A DNA stretch of 64,000 nucleotides. Origin: Alcanivoracaceae bacterium. Lineage in GTDB: Bacteria > Pseudomonadota > Gammaproteobacteria > Pseudomonadales > Alcanivoracaceae. This document shows, piece after piece, positions 53,632-62,973 of the stretch. The notes under the pieces are model-generated. The model was not told the origin of the DNA. It ran no database searches and saw nothing but the letters and a program-made list of their open reading frames with translations. The stretch spans positions 1 to 64,000 of the forward strand of contig JARGPU010000005.1 in assembly GCA_029210325.1 (NCBI GenBank). The letters run 5' to 3'. The position numbers and the translations under genes were made by a program. The number at the start of each line of letters is the position of its first letter. Position 1 is the stretch's first letter.

Positions 53632-56600
53632 ATGAATCAACGCGCACATATCAGACGTCCAGTGCAGATGCCTGCAAGAATCAGCAACGCTGAATTCAGT
53701 GATCGTCCATGTCAGGTGAGTGACTTTTGCCTCGGCGGCATGTTGCTGACTGTGCCTGCCAGCGAAAAGAACCTGCTGCTTGCGCTGAGTCAGGGTGACC
53801 CGCTCAAGGTGTCCGTGGATGTTCAGGGGTTAAGAGGGACTCGCTCCGTTACTTTGCAAGCGCGCCTGGCTCGCAAAGAAGGGCAGGATATTGGCGTCGC
53901 CTTTGACGCACCCGATGCGACCAGCTTACTGGCGGTACAGAACCATGTCCGTGGATTACTCGACAAGGATCAGCAAACAGGGGCTCTGCAGCCTGCGCTG
54001 AGCCGTGAGCAGGCTCGAAATGCTGCCACCCAGCTACTGGATATCAGTCGCCGTTTTTGTCTGGCCAGGCTTGAGGTGTTTTTCCCTCAGGCGCGTGAGG
54101 CGTTGCTTGCTCAGGCTGACAAGGCCACCACTAACGAGGCGCAGCACCCGTGGTTTGAGGCAGCCAAGCTGCTCAGTCAAAATGCCACACCCCTTTCGCG
54201 GAACTTTGTCGCACGCACACTGAATTCTATTGAACAGTTTTCTCAGGGGCTGGTTAGTGCCTCGTTGGATAGCTCCGGCGGAGAAAGTGATCATGGCAAC
54301 GGCCGCTTGTCGCTGGTCGACAAGGATATATTCGAAGATTGGCTAACGCTTAAGGTAATGGCGTCCCGAGCCGAAAGCCATTTCAATGAAGAACTACTCC
54401 ACCTGCAGCTGCGATTTGACGAGTTGTTTGCCATTTCACTGAGTGCCAGAAAAAACCCCCTGCACCCGTCGGTATTTTGCACTGCATTTGGTGAGTCACT
54501 TCGGCTACTACCGTTAAAGCAGAAAACTGACCGGGTTATTCTGGCGTGCTTCGATGACTCCGTCGTTAATCATTTGAACGATTTCTACCGTGAGTGCAAT
54601 GAATCTCTGGCTAGAAACGGCGTGCTGCCCGATCTGGATGTTGGTCGCTATATTAGCGAACGATATAGTCAGAGCGCAGCGGAAAAGGTTGAGAACAAAG
54701 CTCCGGCCCCGGAGCAGGGTAAGGGTGTTGAAGAGCAGGCCGCCAGTTCGGTGGCGCAGGAAAGTTCCTCGCCGTCAGTTGAGTCTGCTCCAGCCAAGCA
54801 GACGACAAAGCCGGGTTCCGCAAAAGCGGTACAGGGCGCCAGCGCTCCAGCTCAAGTCTCGCCTTCACCCTCGGCTTCCAGAGCGCCAGCCAGTTTGGCT
54901 GCTCGGCAATTCACGCTGCAGCAGCATATTGCCAAGCATGCCTATGAGACGGTCAAGAAATTGCTCAGCAGTAACTCTGTAGAAGCGGCAAGGCATCGCA
55001 ATGCTGCGCAGAGGGTCTCAGAACACTCTGTACCTGTGCCAGAAGGGCATCTTGATGCTGCTTTGACACGATTGCAGCGAGATTTTTCCGGCGATCAAAA
55101 TATTCCGCTTCCCCAGCGAGTGAATCAGGCCGTGCAGAGCGCGGAGGACGAAACCGTTCATCTTGATCATGACACTCAGGCGGCCGTTGATGTTATTCAT
55201 AACCTGTTTGCCGGAATTCTTGGCAACCCTGCTTTGAGTGAGCGGGTGCGTGATGCCATTCGTAAGCTGGAGGTGCCATTTCTGCGACTGCTATTAAATG
55301 ATGATTCGTTTCTGGAGGAGGAAGCTCACCCAGCCAGGCAGATGCTGAACCGAATTGCTCATCTGGGAGTCCGGGGAAGTGCCAATCTTCAGGCCCATGA
55401 AACAGAAATTGATCAGGAAGTAGCAGGGATTGTCTCTGGTTTTGATGAAGGTACCGAAGTGTTCAGTGAGGCGGTGCAGAAGCTGGACCGTTTAGCTGAG
55501 CGTCAGCAGAGTCTTTACCTGCGCAACATGAAGCGGGTTACCGAGAGCTGCGAAGGACGTTACAAGGTGGTGGTCGCACGCCGTGAGGTAAATCAGGCGT
55601 TAGAGCGTCGAATCGGAGGTAAGAAGACGCCTAAGGCGGTGCTCAGTCTGATTGATGCAGGGTGGCGCCAATTGTTGACCCAGACTTTACTGCGTAGCGG
55701 CCGCGACAGCCGGGACTGGCATGAATACCTTGGCGTCATTGATCGAATGATCAAGTCTGTTGAGCACGTCCCCAGCCAGGAAGAGCTGACCATCATGCTG
55801 GCATCAATCAAGTCGGGACTGGGTCAGGTAGACGATACTCAGATGCAGAATGCCCGACTGGTTTCGGAGTTGCGTGATTTGCTGTCACGCAAATCACGTG
55901 ACCACCAGCCTGCAGACTTGATTGATGTTCCTGCCGGTCTGGTGGATGAATCAAGCAATGAAAACCCGGAGGTAAAAGGCGAGATTGAGCAGCGCTGGGC
56001 CCGTAGAGCACAGCGTCACGAAGCCGGTGACTGGTTTAGCCATTTTGATAGTGGCCAGGAACAAGTGCTCAGACTGGCGTGGACTGATGCGGGCAAGCAG
56101 ACCTTCGTATTTGTAAACCATCAGGGTATGAAAGTGACGGAGTACGATCTTGCCCAGTTTGCAGAACGTCTGGCAAGCGAGCAAATGCGGCAGATTGATA
56201 ATCTCGATGCGCCCGCTGTGGATCGTGGTTTGGAAAGCATGGTGCAGCGCGTCTATGATCAGATGGCTCATCAAGCGACCCATGATGACCTGTGCAACCT
56301 GATTAGCCGGCGTGAGTTCGAGCGCCGCTTACGACAACGTCTGGCAGTGGGTGGTCCCAATGGCACCTTGCTGCATCTGGATATTGATCAGTTCAAGGTG
56401 GTTAACAATCTTGGCAGTCCAGAGGCGGGTGACGAATTGTTGTTAGCCTTCAGTGCGTTACTCAAAGAACAGTTTTCGGGGAGCCTTATCGGTCGGCTTG
56501 GGGGTGATGAATTTGCCATCTGGCTGGAGGACCTGCCAGCAGAGGCGGCCATACGAGCGGCGGAAGGGTTCTGTCGTCGTGTCCCTAACGAGCGTTTCGT

Positions 56601-57540
56601 TTGTGCGGGCAAACCATTCCAGATCACTATTAGTGGTGGCCTGGTGCAACGAGAGATTGCCGGTGTAACCGCTACCGAGTTGATGAGAGCGGCAGATGCA
56701 GCTTGCCATGCTGCCAAGGAGGCTGGTCGCAATCGATTGCAACGCTATACCACCGACGACAAGGACATGGTCAAGCGCGATGACGTAATGGCATGGGTCA
56801 CACGTCTGGATGAAGCGATTGAAGGAAATCGTTTGCTGCTTCGCTGTCAGCGAATAGAAGCAACCGTTAGGGGTGATGCGCTTCCAGCCTATGAGGTTTT
56901 AATTGCCATAGCTGGTGACGAAGGCGAGATGGTTGCGCCCTCAGAGTTCCTGCATGCCGCAGAGCGCTATAATCGTATGTACGCGGTTGATCGCTGGGTG
57001 GTGTCAAACGTATTGCGCTGGATGCACGCCAACCCGGCGGCGTTGAGTCAGCTTGATCACTTATCGATAAACCTGTCTGGCCAATCGCTGAATGACGCCA
57101 CCTTGCTAGAGTTCCTGTTTGAGATGTTTCAGCGTTATCCAGTGCCGCGCGAACGTATCTGTTTTGAGGTTACAGAGACTGCCGCCATCGCCAACCTGGA
57201 AGATGCAGTGGATTTTATTCGCGAACTGCAGATGCTGGGTTGCCGGTTTTCTCTTGATGACTTTGGTTCCGGGCTGGCGTCCTATGGCCACCTGAAGCAT
57301 CTGCCGGTGGACTATATCAAGATCGATGGCAGCTTTATTCGCGGCGTTGCCGATGACGTGGCGGATTTAGCATTGGTGCGTTCGATTAACGAGATGGGCC
57401 ACCTTATGGGCAAGCGGACCATCGCTGAGTATGTAGAGAACGACCAGATACGCGCCCTAATGGCGGAAATTGGCGTCGACTATGTGCAGGGTTATGGGGT
57501 TGAAAAGCCAAGACCGCTGGATGCCTTGAGCGCAAGCTGA
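53632..57540 (+). CDS. PilZ-DUF1631-GGDEF-EAL c-di-GMP signalling protein
   Basis: A 1302-residue cytoplasmic protein without membrane helices. The N-terminal PilZ domain has RRPVQMPAR and SDFCLGG. A long helical DUF1631 region (about 110-830) follows, with a Pro/Ala/Ser-rich linker at about 350-420. Next comes a GGDEF domain with intact RLGGDEF (957-961) and LHLDIDQFKVVN, then an EAL domain. The EAL motif is EVL (1088-1090) with the catalytic Glu kept, and ETA, DDFGSG, IKIDGSF and the C-terminal Gln (VQGYG) are present. Both synthase and phosphodiesterase activity are therefore possible. No inhibitory RxxD site is seen before GGDEF. Confidence 0.92.
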   Translation: MNQRAHIRRPVQMPARISNAEFSDRPCQVSDFCLGGMLLTVPASEKNLLLALSQGDPLKVSVDVQGLRGTRSVTLQARLARKEGQDIGVAFDAPDATSLLAVQNHVRGLLDKDQQTGALQPALSREQARNAATQLLDISRRFCLARLEVFFPQAREALLAQADKATTNEAQHPWFEAAKLLSQNATPLSRNFVARTLNSIEQFSQGLVSASLDSSGGESDHGNGRLSLVDKDIFEDWLTLKVMASRAESHFNEELLHLQLRFDELFAISLSARKNPLHPSVFCTAFGESLRLLPLKQKTDRVILACFDDSVVNHLNDFYRECNESLARNGVLPDLDVGRYISERYSQSAAEKVENKAPAPEQGKGVEEQAASSVAQESSSPSVESAPAKQTTKPGSAKAVQGASAPAQVSPSPSASRAPASLAARQFTLQQHIAKHAYETVKKLLSSNSVEAARHRNAAQRVSEHSVPVPEGHLDAALTRLQRDFSGDQNIPLPQRVNQAVQSAEDETVHLDHDTQAAVDVIHNLFAGILGNPALSERVRDAIRKLEVPFLRLLLNDDSFLEEEAHPARQMLNRIAHLGVRGSANLQAHETEIDQEVAGIVSGFDEGTEVFSEAVQKLDRLAERQQSLYLRNMKRVTESCEGRYKVVVARREVNQALERRIGGKKTPKAVLSLIDAGWRQLLTQTLLRSGRDSRDWHEYLGVIDRMIKSVEHVPSQEELTIMLASIKSGLGQVDDTQMQNARLVSELRDLLSRKSRDHQPADLIDVPAGLVDESSNENPEVKGEIEQRWARRAQRHEAGDWFSHFDSGQEQVLRLAWTDAGKQTFVFVNHQGMKVTEYDLAQFAERLASEQMRQIDNLDAPAVDRGLESMVQRVYDQMAHQATHDDLCNLISRREFERRLRQRLAVGGPNGTLLHLDIDQFKVVNNLGSPEAGDELLLAFSALLKEQFSGSLIGRLGGDEFAIWLEDLPAEAAIRAAEGFCRRVPNERFVCAGKPFQITISGGLVQREIAGVTATELMRAADAACHAAKEAGRNRLQRYTTDDKDMVKRDDVMAWVTRLDEAIEGNRLLLRCQRIEATVRGDALPAYEVLIAIAGDEGEMVAPSEFLHAAERYNRMYAVDRWVVSNVLRWMHANPAALSQLDHLSINLSGQSLNDATLLEFLFEMFQRYPVPRERICFEVTETAAIANLEDAVDFIRELQMLGCRFSLDDFGSGLASYGHLKHLPVDYIKIDGSFIRGVADDVADLALVRSINEMGHLMGKRTIAEYVENDQIRALMAEIGVDYVQGYGVEKPRPLDALSAS

Positions 57541-57626
57541 CGAAGTCATCCTAACACTGATACTATGTGCTGCATTGGATGATCGTTACCTGATACTCCG
57601 GCGTCAGGGCTGCTCCCGGAGCTCCT

Positions 57627-58577
57627 ATGTTACATACCTTTGATATTCGTCATGGCGCTCTTGCCGAGCTTCCCTCGGTGACAGAGCAACCCGGAAACCT
57701 TGCCTCTGCGCGCTGGATTGATCTGGTGGGTGAGGATGAGGCTGAGAGAGCGCTGTTAGAAACCATTTATACAGCGCCATTGCCTGACTCTGACGACGTT
57801 GAAGAAATTGAAGCGTCAGCACGCTACTTTACCGATGAGCAGGGCATCCACGTACACTCGCTTTTTTTACACTATAGCGAGGGTCGTCACCGCACCACTT
57901 CCGTCGCTCTGATTCTACAGCCAGATAGACTGGTTAGTCTGCGTGATACGGAAATTGCCGACTTTCGCCTGATGCGTATGCGTACCCGCCGTGGCTGGGT
58001 GAAAGTGGAAGAGCCTCTGGATATCTTGCTTAGCATTCTTGAGCAGAAAGTGGAAAATCTTGCTGACTCTCTGGAGCATGTTCACGGCCAGCTCGAGGAT
58101 GTTAGCTACCACGTGCTGGAAGATGAGGATGCCGAGCTGGAGGACAGCATCGACCGTCTGGCGAAGCTGGAGGACTCAAGTGGTAAAATTCGTCTTTGCC
58201 TGATGGATACCCAGCGTTCAGTGTCATTTATTCAGCGGCACCTGCGTTCCGATACTGAGCGGCGCGCACAGTGCCTGGAAATGCAGCATGACCTTGATAC
58301 GTTGATGGCACATACAACGTTCATGTTCGATAAAATTAACTTTTTGATGGAAGCGGCTCAGGGCTTTATCAATATCAAGCAGAGTCAGGTCATCAAGACT
58401 TTTTCGATTGCAGCGGTCGTGTTCCTTCCGCCAACCATGGTTGCCAGTGTTTACGGGATGAATTTCCGCATCATCCCGGAGCTGGATTGGCAGTTTGGTT
58501 ACCCATTTGCACTGCTAATTATGTTGCTGGCGGGGCTGGCACCCTATGTCTACTTCAAACGTAAGGGCTGGCTGTAA
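57627..58577 (+). CDS. CorA-family divalent/zinc metal transporter
   Basis: A 316-residue protein with a large cytoplasmic funnel domain and two C-terminal helices (FSIAAVVFLPPTMVASVYG, YPFALLIMLLAGLAPYVYF). The signature YGMNF and the periplasmic loop RIIPELDWQFG follow the first helix. The long coiled helix (ENLADSLEHVHGQLEDVSYH) is present. It belongs to the CorA/ZntB superfamily; which ion it moves (Mg, Co or Zn) is not settled by the motif. It ends 8 bases from the convergent next gene. Confidence 0.92.
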   Translation: MLHTFDIRHGALAELPSVTEQPGNLASARWIDLVGEDEAERALLETIYTAPLPDSDDVEEIEASARYFTDEQGIHVHSLFLHYSEGRHRTTSVALILQPDRLVSLRDTEIADFRLMRMRTRRGWVKVEEPLDILLSILEQKVENLADSLEHVHGQLEDVSYHVLEDEDAELEDSIDRLAKLEDSSGKIRLCLMDTQRSVSFIQRHLRSDTERRAQCLEMQHDLDTLMAHTTFMFDKINFLMEAAQGFINIKQSQVIKTFSIAAVVFLPPTMVASVYGMNFRIIPELDWQFGYPFALLIMLLAGLAPYVYFKRKGWL

Positions 58578-58585
58578 GTTTGTGG

Positions 58586-59431
58586 CTATGCTGGCCTGTA
58601 GCGGCCAGCTTCGGTGCGTACTGCGCGCTGCAGTTCTGCCAAGCGGATAAGGTGCGCCTCCAGCGAGAACGCTGCCACCCCGTGCAGAAAAGCCGGCACA
58701 TCGTTGTAAACCAGGGCAACCAGGTCGGCGGGAAAACTATCCGGTTGATCGTTTAGCGCCTGAAATACCTTCTCCTCTCGCGCCAAACGATGACCGATGG
58801 TGGCTTCGATGGTAAGCACTGGATCAAGAATCAGATCACCATGCCCTGGAGCGATGTGTGAAATGGTCTCATCCAGCAAGCGACGCAGGGAACTCAGGTA
58901 ATCGCTCATGGATCCGGCCGGCGGCGCGATAACCACGGTTGAGCCGTTAATCAGGTGATCGCCACTGAACAGCAGGCCGCTATTTTCTTCCAGATAGCAA
59001 AGGTGATTGCTGACATGGCCCGGGGTGGCAATAACCCGAAGGCGCAACTTTCCAAGATCTAGTTGCTCACCGTCAGCCAGCACCACATCCGGCGCCCAGC
59101 TATCATCCTGTAGAGGGTCATCTAGTACTGGCGGGCCTATCACCGGGCCACGGCAGTGGCTGCGCAGCAGGGCCACGGCCGGTGAGTGATCCCGATGGGT
59201 GTGGGTGACCAGCAGTCGGGTCACCGGCATGTTCAGCGACTGTGCTGCCTTGAGGATGTTCTCCACATGGCGACTGTCGGCCGGGCCTGGGTCAAGCACC
59301 GCGAGGCCATCATGGTCTGCCATCAGGTAGGTATTAGTTCCAGGGCCGCTCATCATGCCCGGGTTCAGCGCCAATAGTCGCCATATCCCGCTACCGATCT
59401 CGACTGGCTGCCCGGGTGTTAGTGCAAACAT
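58586..59431 (-). CDS. Metallo-beta-lactamase-fold hydrolase, LACTB2-like
   Basis: A 281-residue binuclear zinc hydrolase. The HxHxDH motif is His77-Thr-His79-Arg-Asp81-His82, followed by His in TPGHVSNHL, Asp in LFSGDHL and His in IAPGHGD. The C-terminal winged-helix-like part (AREEKVFQALND, HLIRLAELQRAVRTEAGR) is that of LACTB2-type endoribonuclease-like proteins. It forms a leftward pair with the gene upstream (8-base gap). Confidence 0.92.
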   Translation of the reverse strand: MFALTPGQPVEIGSGIWRLLALNPGMMSGPGTNTYLMADHDGLAVLDPGPADSRHVENILKAAQSLNMPVTRLLVTHTHRDHSPAVALLRSHCRGPVIGPPVLDDPLQDDSWAPDVVLADGEQLDLGKLRLRVIATPGHVSNHLCYLEENSGLLFSGDHLINGSTVVIAPPAGSMSDYLSSLRRLLDETISHIAPGHGDLILDPVLTIEATIGHRLAREEKVFQALNDQPDSFPADLVALVYNDVPAFLHGVAAFSLEAHLIRLAELQRAVRTEAGRYRPA

Positions 59432-59439
59432 GATAGTTC

Positions 59440-59913
59440 CTAGTAAACGGTGATCTTAACTGGTTCGACGCGCCAGCTCAGCTCAGTATTCTCAGGCAGG
59501 CGGGTGATCGGTGCCACGATGCTGAACGGGTAGCTATTTCCCTGCGGGATCTGCATAACCACATCGATCTGCTTTTGGCCTAGCTCAGCACAGTCATCTG
59601 CTATGCAGGTCAGGGCAGTGACTTTAAGGCGCACGGCGGAAACCCTCTCTGTGCTCAGGTTATGCAGCTGGCCAGCAATCCTGACGCCACTTTCAACGAC
59701 TCTGGCGGAATCCAGAGTAACGCTGATCTGGCTCGGGTCAAGCAGGGCAGGGGGCTTAAGCATCTGGAGGCCAAGTGCACCTATGATCGCACCAGCGGTG
59801 AGCACCACGACCAGCGCTGTGGCAGCAAATAGACGCTTTTCAGCCTTCCAGCTGTTTGCCAGCAGCACTAAAGCAGCGATCAGCACCATCAATAGCAATA
59901 GAATATGAACCAT
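59440..59913 (-). CDS. Membrane-anchored hypothetical protein
   Basis: A 157-residue protein with two N-terminal helices (LLLLMVLIAALVLLA and LFAATALVVVLTAGAIIGALG) and a C-terminal beta-sandwich domain probably in the periplasm (VTLDSARVVESGVRIAGQLH; it resembles FxLYD/LEA-type domains). It precedes the MBL hydrolase gene with 8 bases between them. No function can be given. Confidence 0.75.
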   Translation of the reverse strand: MVHILLLLMVLIAALVLLANSWKAEKRLFAATALVVVLTAGAIIGALGLQMLKPPALLDPSQISVTLDSARVVESGVRIAGQLHNLSTERVSAVRLKVTALTCIADDCAELGQKQIDVVMQIPQGNSYPFSIVAPITRLPENTELSWRVEPVKITVY

Positions 59914-59965
59914 CCTTTATACTTTCCCTTTGCCAGACACTGATTAACAAGGAGCCGGAGAAATA

Positions 59966-60754
59966 ATGTTTATTGTGCTGTCACCAGCCAAGACGCTCGA
60001 CTATACATCACAGGTGCCGTCGGTAAAGACCAGTCTGCCACGGCTGCTGGAACAGAGCGCCGTACTGAACCATCAGCTTCGTGAACATGATGCCAAGAGT
60101 CTGGGTAAGCTGATGAAAGTCAGTGATGCCATAGCCCGCCTGAATGTGGAGCGAAATCAGGCTTGGCAGCCGACCTTTGATCAGAGTTGCGCTCGTTCAG
60201 CCCTATTTGCCTTTCGTGGCGATGTGTATACGGGGCTGGATGTCGACAGCTTCAGCAAGGCAGACCTGGAGCAGGCGCAGAAACGTCTGAGAATACTCTC
60301 TGGGCTGTATGGATTGCTGAGGCCTCTTGACATGATGCGGCCCTACCGACTGGAAATGGGCACGCAGCTAAGCAATCCCGCAGGACGTGATCTTTACGCA
60401 TTCTGGGGCGATACCATCAGCGAGTTGCTGAAGCAGGATATGAAAAAGGCTAAGGCAGATACCTTGATCAATCTTGCATCGCAAGAATATTTCCGGGCAG
60501 TCAGACCGGCAGTACTGGGTGCCAGAATCATTACGCCGGTGTTCCAGGACGAGAAGAACGGCAAATACAAGATTATCAGTTTTTATGCAAAGAAGGCTCG
60601 AGGTCTTATGGCGGCATGGATTCTGCGCAACAATATCCAGCAGGCGGAGCAGTTGGAGAAGTTTAGCGAAGCCGGGTATCGCTTTGTTGCTGCAGACTCT
60701 CCTGCTGATACATTGCTATTTCGGCGCTCTGAAAGCGAAGCCAGCAAGGCCTGA
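59966..60754 (+). CDS. yaaA: Peroxide stress protein YaaA
   Basis: A 262-residue DUF328/UPF0246 protein. The start MFIVLSPAKTLDYTS, the middle GDVYTGLDVDSFSKADLEQAQ, RILSGLYGLLRPLDMMRPYRLEMG and the C-terminal FYAKKARGLMAAWIL are all family hallmarks. In E. coli YaaA lowers free iron during peroxide stress, and structural work points to DNA binding. An AAGGAGCCGGAG ribosome site precedes it, and a terminator follows. Confidence 0.95.
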   Translation: MFIVLSPAKTLDYTSQVPSVKTSLPRLLEQSAVLNHQLREHDAKSLGKLMKVSDAIARLNVERNQAWQPTFDQSCARSALFAFRGDVYTGLDVDSFSKADLEQAQKRLRILSGLYGLLRPLDMMRPYRLEMGTQLSNPAGRDLYAFWGDTISELLKQDMKKAKADTLINLASQEYFRAVRPAVLGARIITPVFQDEKNGKYKIISFYAKKARGLMAAWILRNNIQQAEQLEKFSEAGYRFVAADSPADTLLFRRSESEASKA

Positions 60755-60758
60755 TAAA

Positions 60759-60782
60759 AAAGGGCGCCTGAGTGCGCCCTTT
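60759..60782 (+). terminator. Rho-independent terminator of yaaA
   Basis: AAAGGGCGC and GCGCCCTTT form a 9-base-pair stem with a 6-base loop (CTGAGT), starting 4 bases after the yaaA stop. The T-run is short. It also lies beyond the end of the convergent coiled-coil gene and may serve both. Confidence 0.75.
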
Positions 60783-60818
60783 GTCTAACAGAAGATAGTG
60801 TCTAACGGAACATATCGG

Positions 60819-61121
60819 TTACTTCTTGTCTTCGTCTTTTTCAAACTCGCTGCGCGCAGCATAGAAGCCTGTTTTAAGGCCATCCCAAGCCAGCTCAATA
60901 CCATCGCGAAGGTCTTCCAGCGCATGCTCTGATGCTTTTTCCAACTCAGCAATACGGCCTTCCAGCTCATGGCGCTTGCTGCGGAACTCCTCTGCGCGTG
61001 CTTTTGCCTTGCTTTGCAGCTCATGGCTCATGTCCTGAACACGGTGTTCGAAGCGGTCAAGTTGATAGTCCCAGTCTTCCAGCTGACTTCGAAGTTTTTC
61101 AATAAAAGATGACTCGCTCAT
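60819..61121 (-). CDS. Small coiled-coil protein
   Basis: A 100-residue highly charged helical protein (FIEKLRSQLEDWDYQLDRFE, SKRHELEGRIAELEKASEHA) with heptad pattern nearly throughout and no membrane helix. A good ribosome site (AAGGAGTAACC) precedes its ATG. It lies downstream of the universal stress gene on the same strand, so it may share the low-oxygen/stress operon. Similar small coiled-coil stress proteins are known, but no family is assigned. Confidence 0.8.
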   Translation of the reverse strand: MSESSFIEKLRSQLEDWDYQLDRFEHRVQDMSHELQSKAKARAEEFRSKRHELEGRIAELEKASEHALEDLRDGIELAWDGLKTGFYAARSEFEKDEDKK

Positions 61122-61169
61122 AGGTTACTCCTTGATAATCTGTTTAGATGATTGTGCCCATGTCCTGTA

Positions 61170-62093
61170 TCAGGAAGACAGCCAAGGTGAAGAAAAGTTT
61201 TCCGGTTTCACGACCAGAATATCTGCTGCGCTATGCAGCAGGATCTGCTCGGCGGTGCTGCCAAGCAGTAGTCGGCGTATGGCGCCGCGGTGCACGGTGC
61301 CCAGCACCAACACGCCTGGGTGCTGATCCATATATTCGCCCAGTGCCTGATGCGGCGCACCCTCCAGCATAAGGGCTGACTCAACTGGTAAAGAAAAGTC
61401 TTTGGCGCAGCTGTGCAGACGTTCCTGGTAATGCTGGCGCAGAGAGTCAATGCTCGATAGAGATACAGGCACCGCTTCGCCGGCTAGCATAATCAGGGTT
61501 TCATCCGGGTATTCAACCACATGAGCAAGTTGCACTTCGGTATCCAGATTAGATGCCATCTGCCGGGCAGCTGCTACGATATCGCCATTCAGGGTGTCAG
61601 GGTGATCCAGGCCATGGTCAGGATCGACGGCGGCCACCACTGCTGGTTGCGAGGGCCAAGGGGTCTCGCTTACGCACAGAACTGGGCAGGGTGCTTTACG
61701 GATTACTTTCCAGTCTCTTGGGGTGAGCAGCAAGCGCTTTAAGATGGGCTCTTGAACGCGGTGTAATACTAACAGTGCGGGATCCATGCGGCGTATAAAG
61801 TCGGCCAGCGTGACAGCCTCGCTTTGCTCCCAAAAAATATGGGTTTCACTATCCGGCGCGTCTATCGTCTCGAGCATGCGGCGCAGCTGTTTCTCCCAGC
61901 CCCGCATGACGTTATCACGAGCACGCTGGAGATGCTCCTTGTCCATGCCGACCGCTCTAATCAGGGCCGCAGAGTAGGCGTTGACGTAAACCTGCAGCGG
62001 TGCGCCCATCTTCTTCGCCAGAAACACGGCCTTATTCAGTGCAGGCTGCGGGGCATTAATGTCACTGTCCAGCAGGACAACTACGGGTTTCAT
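61170..62093 (-). CDS. Tandem universal stress protein, UspE-like
   Basis: A 307-residue protein with two Usp domains. The second carries the ATP-binding pattern G-x-x-H-R-G-x9-G-S in LGTVHRGAIRRLLLGSTAEQ, while the first is degenerate. Its place next to Anr matches E. coli, where uspE neighbours fnr. The open frame extends to 62135, but ATG 62093 (MKPVVVLLDS) with GAGG upstream is the family start. Anr ends 14 bases before it, so the two are probably one operon. Confidence 0.9.
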   Translation of the reverse strand: MKPVVVLLDSDINAPQPALNKAVFLAKKMGAPLQVYVNAYSAALIRAVGMDKEHLQRARDNVMRGWEKQLRRMLETIDAPDSETHIFWEQSEAVTLADFIRRMDPALLVLHRVQEPILKRLLLTPRDWKVIRKAPCPVLCVSETPWPSQPAVVAAVDPDHGLDHPDTLNGDIVAAARQMASNLDTEVQLAHVVEYPDETLIMLAGEAVPVSLSSIDSLRQHYQERLHSCAKDFSLPVESALMLEGAPHQALGEYMDQHPGVLVLGTVHRGAIRRLLLGSTAEQILLHSAADILVVKPENFSSPWLSS

Positions 62094-62107
62094 TGATGAC
62101 CTCTTGA

Positions 62108-62860
62108 TCAGGCGCGCAGGCGACCAGTGCCACACAGGGCTTCGCGATCTAGAATTTCCACTTCGCGCCCCTCCACGGCAAGCAGTCCCTGTTGCTGAAA
62201 TCGGGTAAAAATTCGACTGACGGTTTCCACCGCCAGACCCAGATAGTTGGCGATATCGTAACGTGACATAGGTAGACGGATTTGATGTCCTGACAAGCCA
62301 CGCAACTTCTGCCGATTGGCAATTGAAATCAGCAGGGATGCGATGCGATCGTCCGCCGACTTTTTGCTTAGCAACATGTGCAGTTCGCGATCTGCCTGAA
62401 TTTCACGACTCATCAGGCTAAAAAAATGATGCTGCAACGACGGGATCTTACTCGACAGTTCTTCGAGGCGGGAAAAAGGAATTTCACATACTGAAGAAGT
62501 TTCCAGGGTTTTTGCGGAAGTCACATGGTGTGCGGTGCTGATGCCATCCATGCCGACGATTTCTCCAGGCAGGTAAAAGCCGGTGACCTGCTCATCGCCT
62601 TCCTCAGAAACAACATAGGTTTTTACCGCGCCGCTGCGCACAGCAAAGACTGACTCGAATGCATCAGAGGCCCGGTAAAGGTGCTCGCCACGCTTTAGCG
62701 GCCGCCCTCGGTGCATGATGTCTTCAAGTTGGTCAAGCTCATCAACCGAAACTGCTAGAGGCAAGCAGATAGGGTTGAGGCTGCAGTCATTGCAGGATGT
62801 GCGATGCGCCATGGCGGGACGTCCCTTGGTGTCACTAACCAGATAAAGGTTCGCACCCAT
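62108..62860 (-). CDS. anr: Anr/FNR oxygen-sensing regulator
   Basis: A 250-residue Crp/FNR-family regulator. The [4Fe-4S] cluster ligands Cys23, Cys26 and Cys32 (CNDCSLNPIC) have FNR spacing, and the fourth lies in SSVCEIPF. The cyclic-nucleotide-like barrel contains FAVRSGAVKTYVVS, and the C-terminal helix-turn-helix (GLAVETVSRIFTRFQQQGLL) includes the E-x-x-S-R recognition residues of FNR. ATG 62860 has GAGG eight bases upstream; ATG 62812 and GTG 62869 are alternatives. It switches genes for anaerobic or microaerobic life. Downstream are uspE-like and the coiled-coil gene. Confidence 0.95.
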   Translation of the reverse strand: MGANLYLVSDTKGRPAMAHRTSCNDCSLNPICLPLAVSVDELDQLEDIMHRGRPLKRGEHLYRASDAFESVFAVRSGAVKTYVVSEEGDEQVTGFYLPGEIVGMDGISTAHHVTSAKTLETSSVCEIPFSRLEELSSKIPSLQHHFFSLMSREIQADRELHMLLSKKSADDRIASLLISIANRQKLRGLSGHQIRLPMSRYDIANYLGLAVETVSRIFTRFQQQGLLAVEGREVEILDREALCGTGRLRA

Positions 62861-62920
62861 TATAGCCACCTCATTTTGCTGTTGTGCACCTGAAAGGCGC
62901 TTTTTTTACTAAAGGAGCAG

Positions 62921-62939
62921 GGGGTATACAATATACCCC
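62921..62939. promoter_or_regulatory. GGGGTATA-N3-TATACCCC palindrome upstream of anr
   Basis: An 8-base perfect dyad with a 3-base centre (CAA) about 60 bases before the anr start and 20 beyond the hemN stop. Read toward anr it includes a -10-like TATATT, so a protein bound there would block or modulate anr transcription. It is not the FNR consensus TTGAT-N4-ATCAA. Confidence 0.4.
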
Positions 62940-62951
62940 TTGTGGTATATA

Positions 62952-62973
62952 AGCCGGATCAGATAATCCGGCT
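62952..62973 (-). terminator. Possible hairpin overlapping the hemN stop
   Basis: AGCCGGAT (62952-62959) and ATCCGGCT (62966-62973) form an 8-base-pair stem with a 6-base loop, spanning the hemN stop codon. No T-run follows on the minus strand (TATATACC), so termination is doubtful. Confidence 0.35.
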
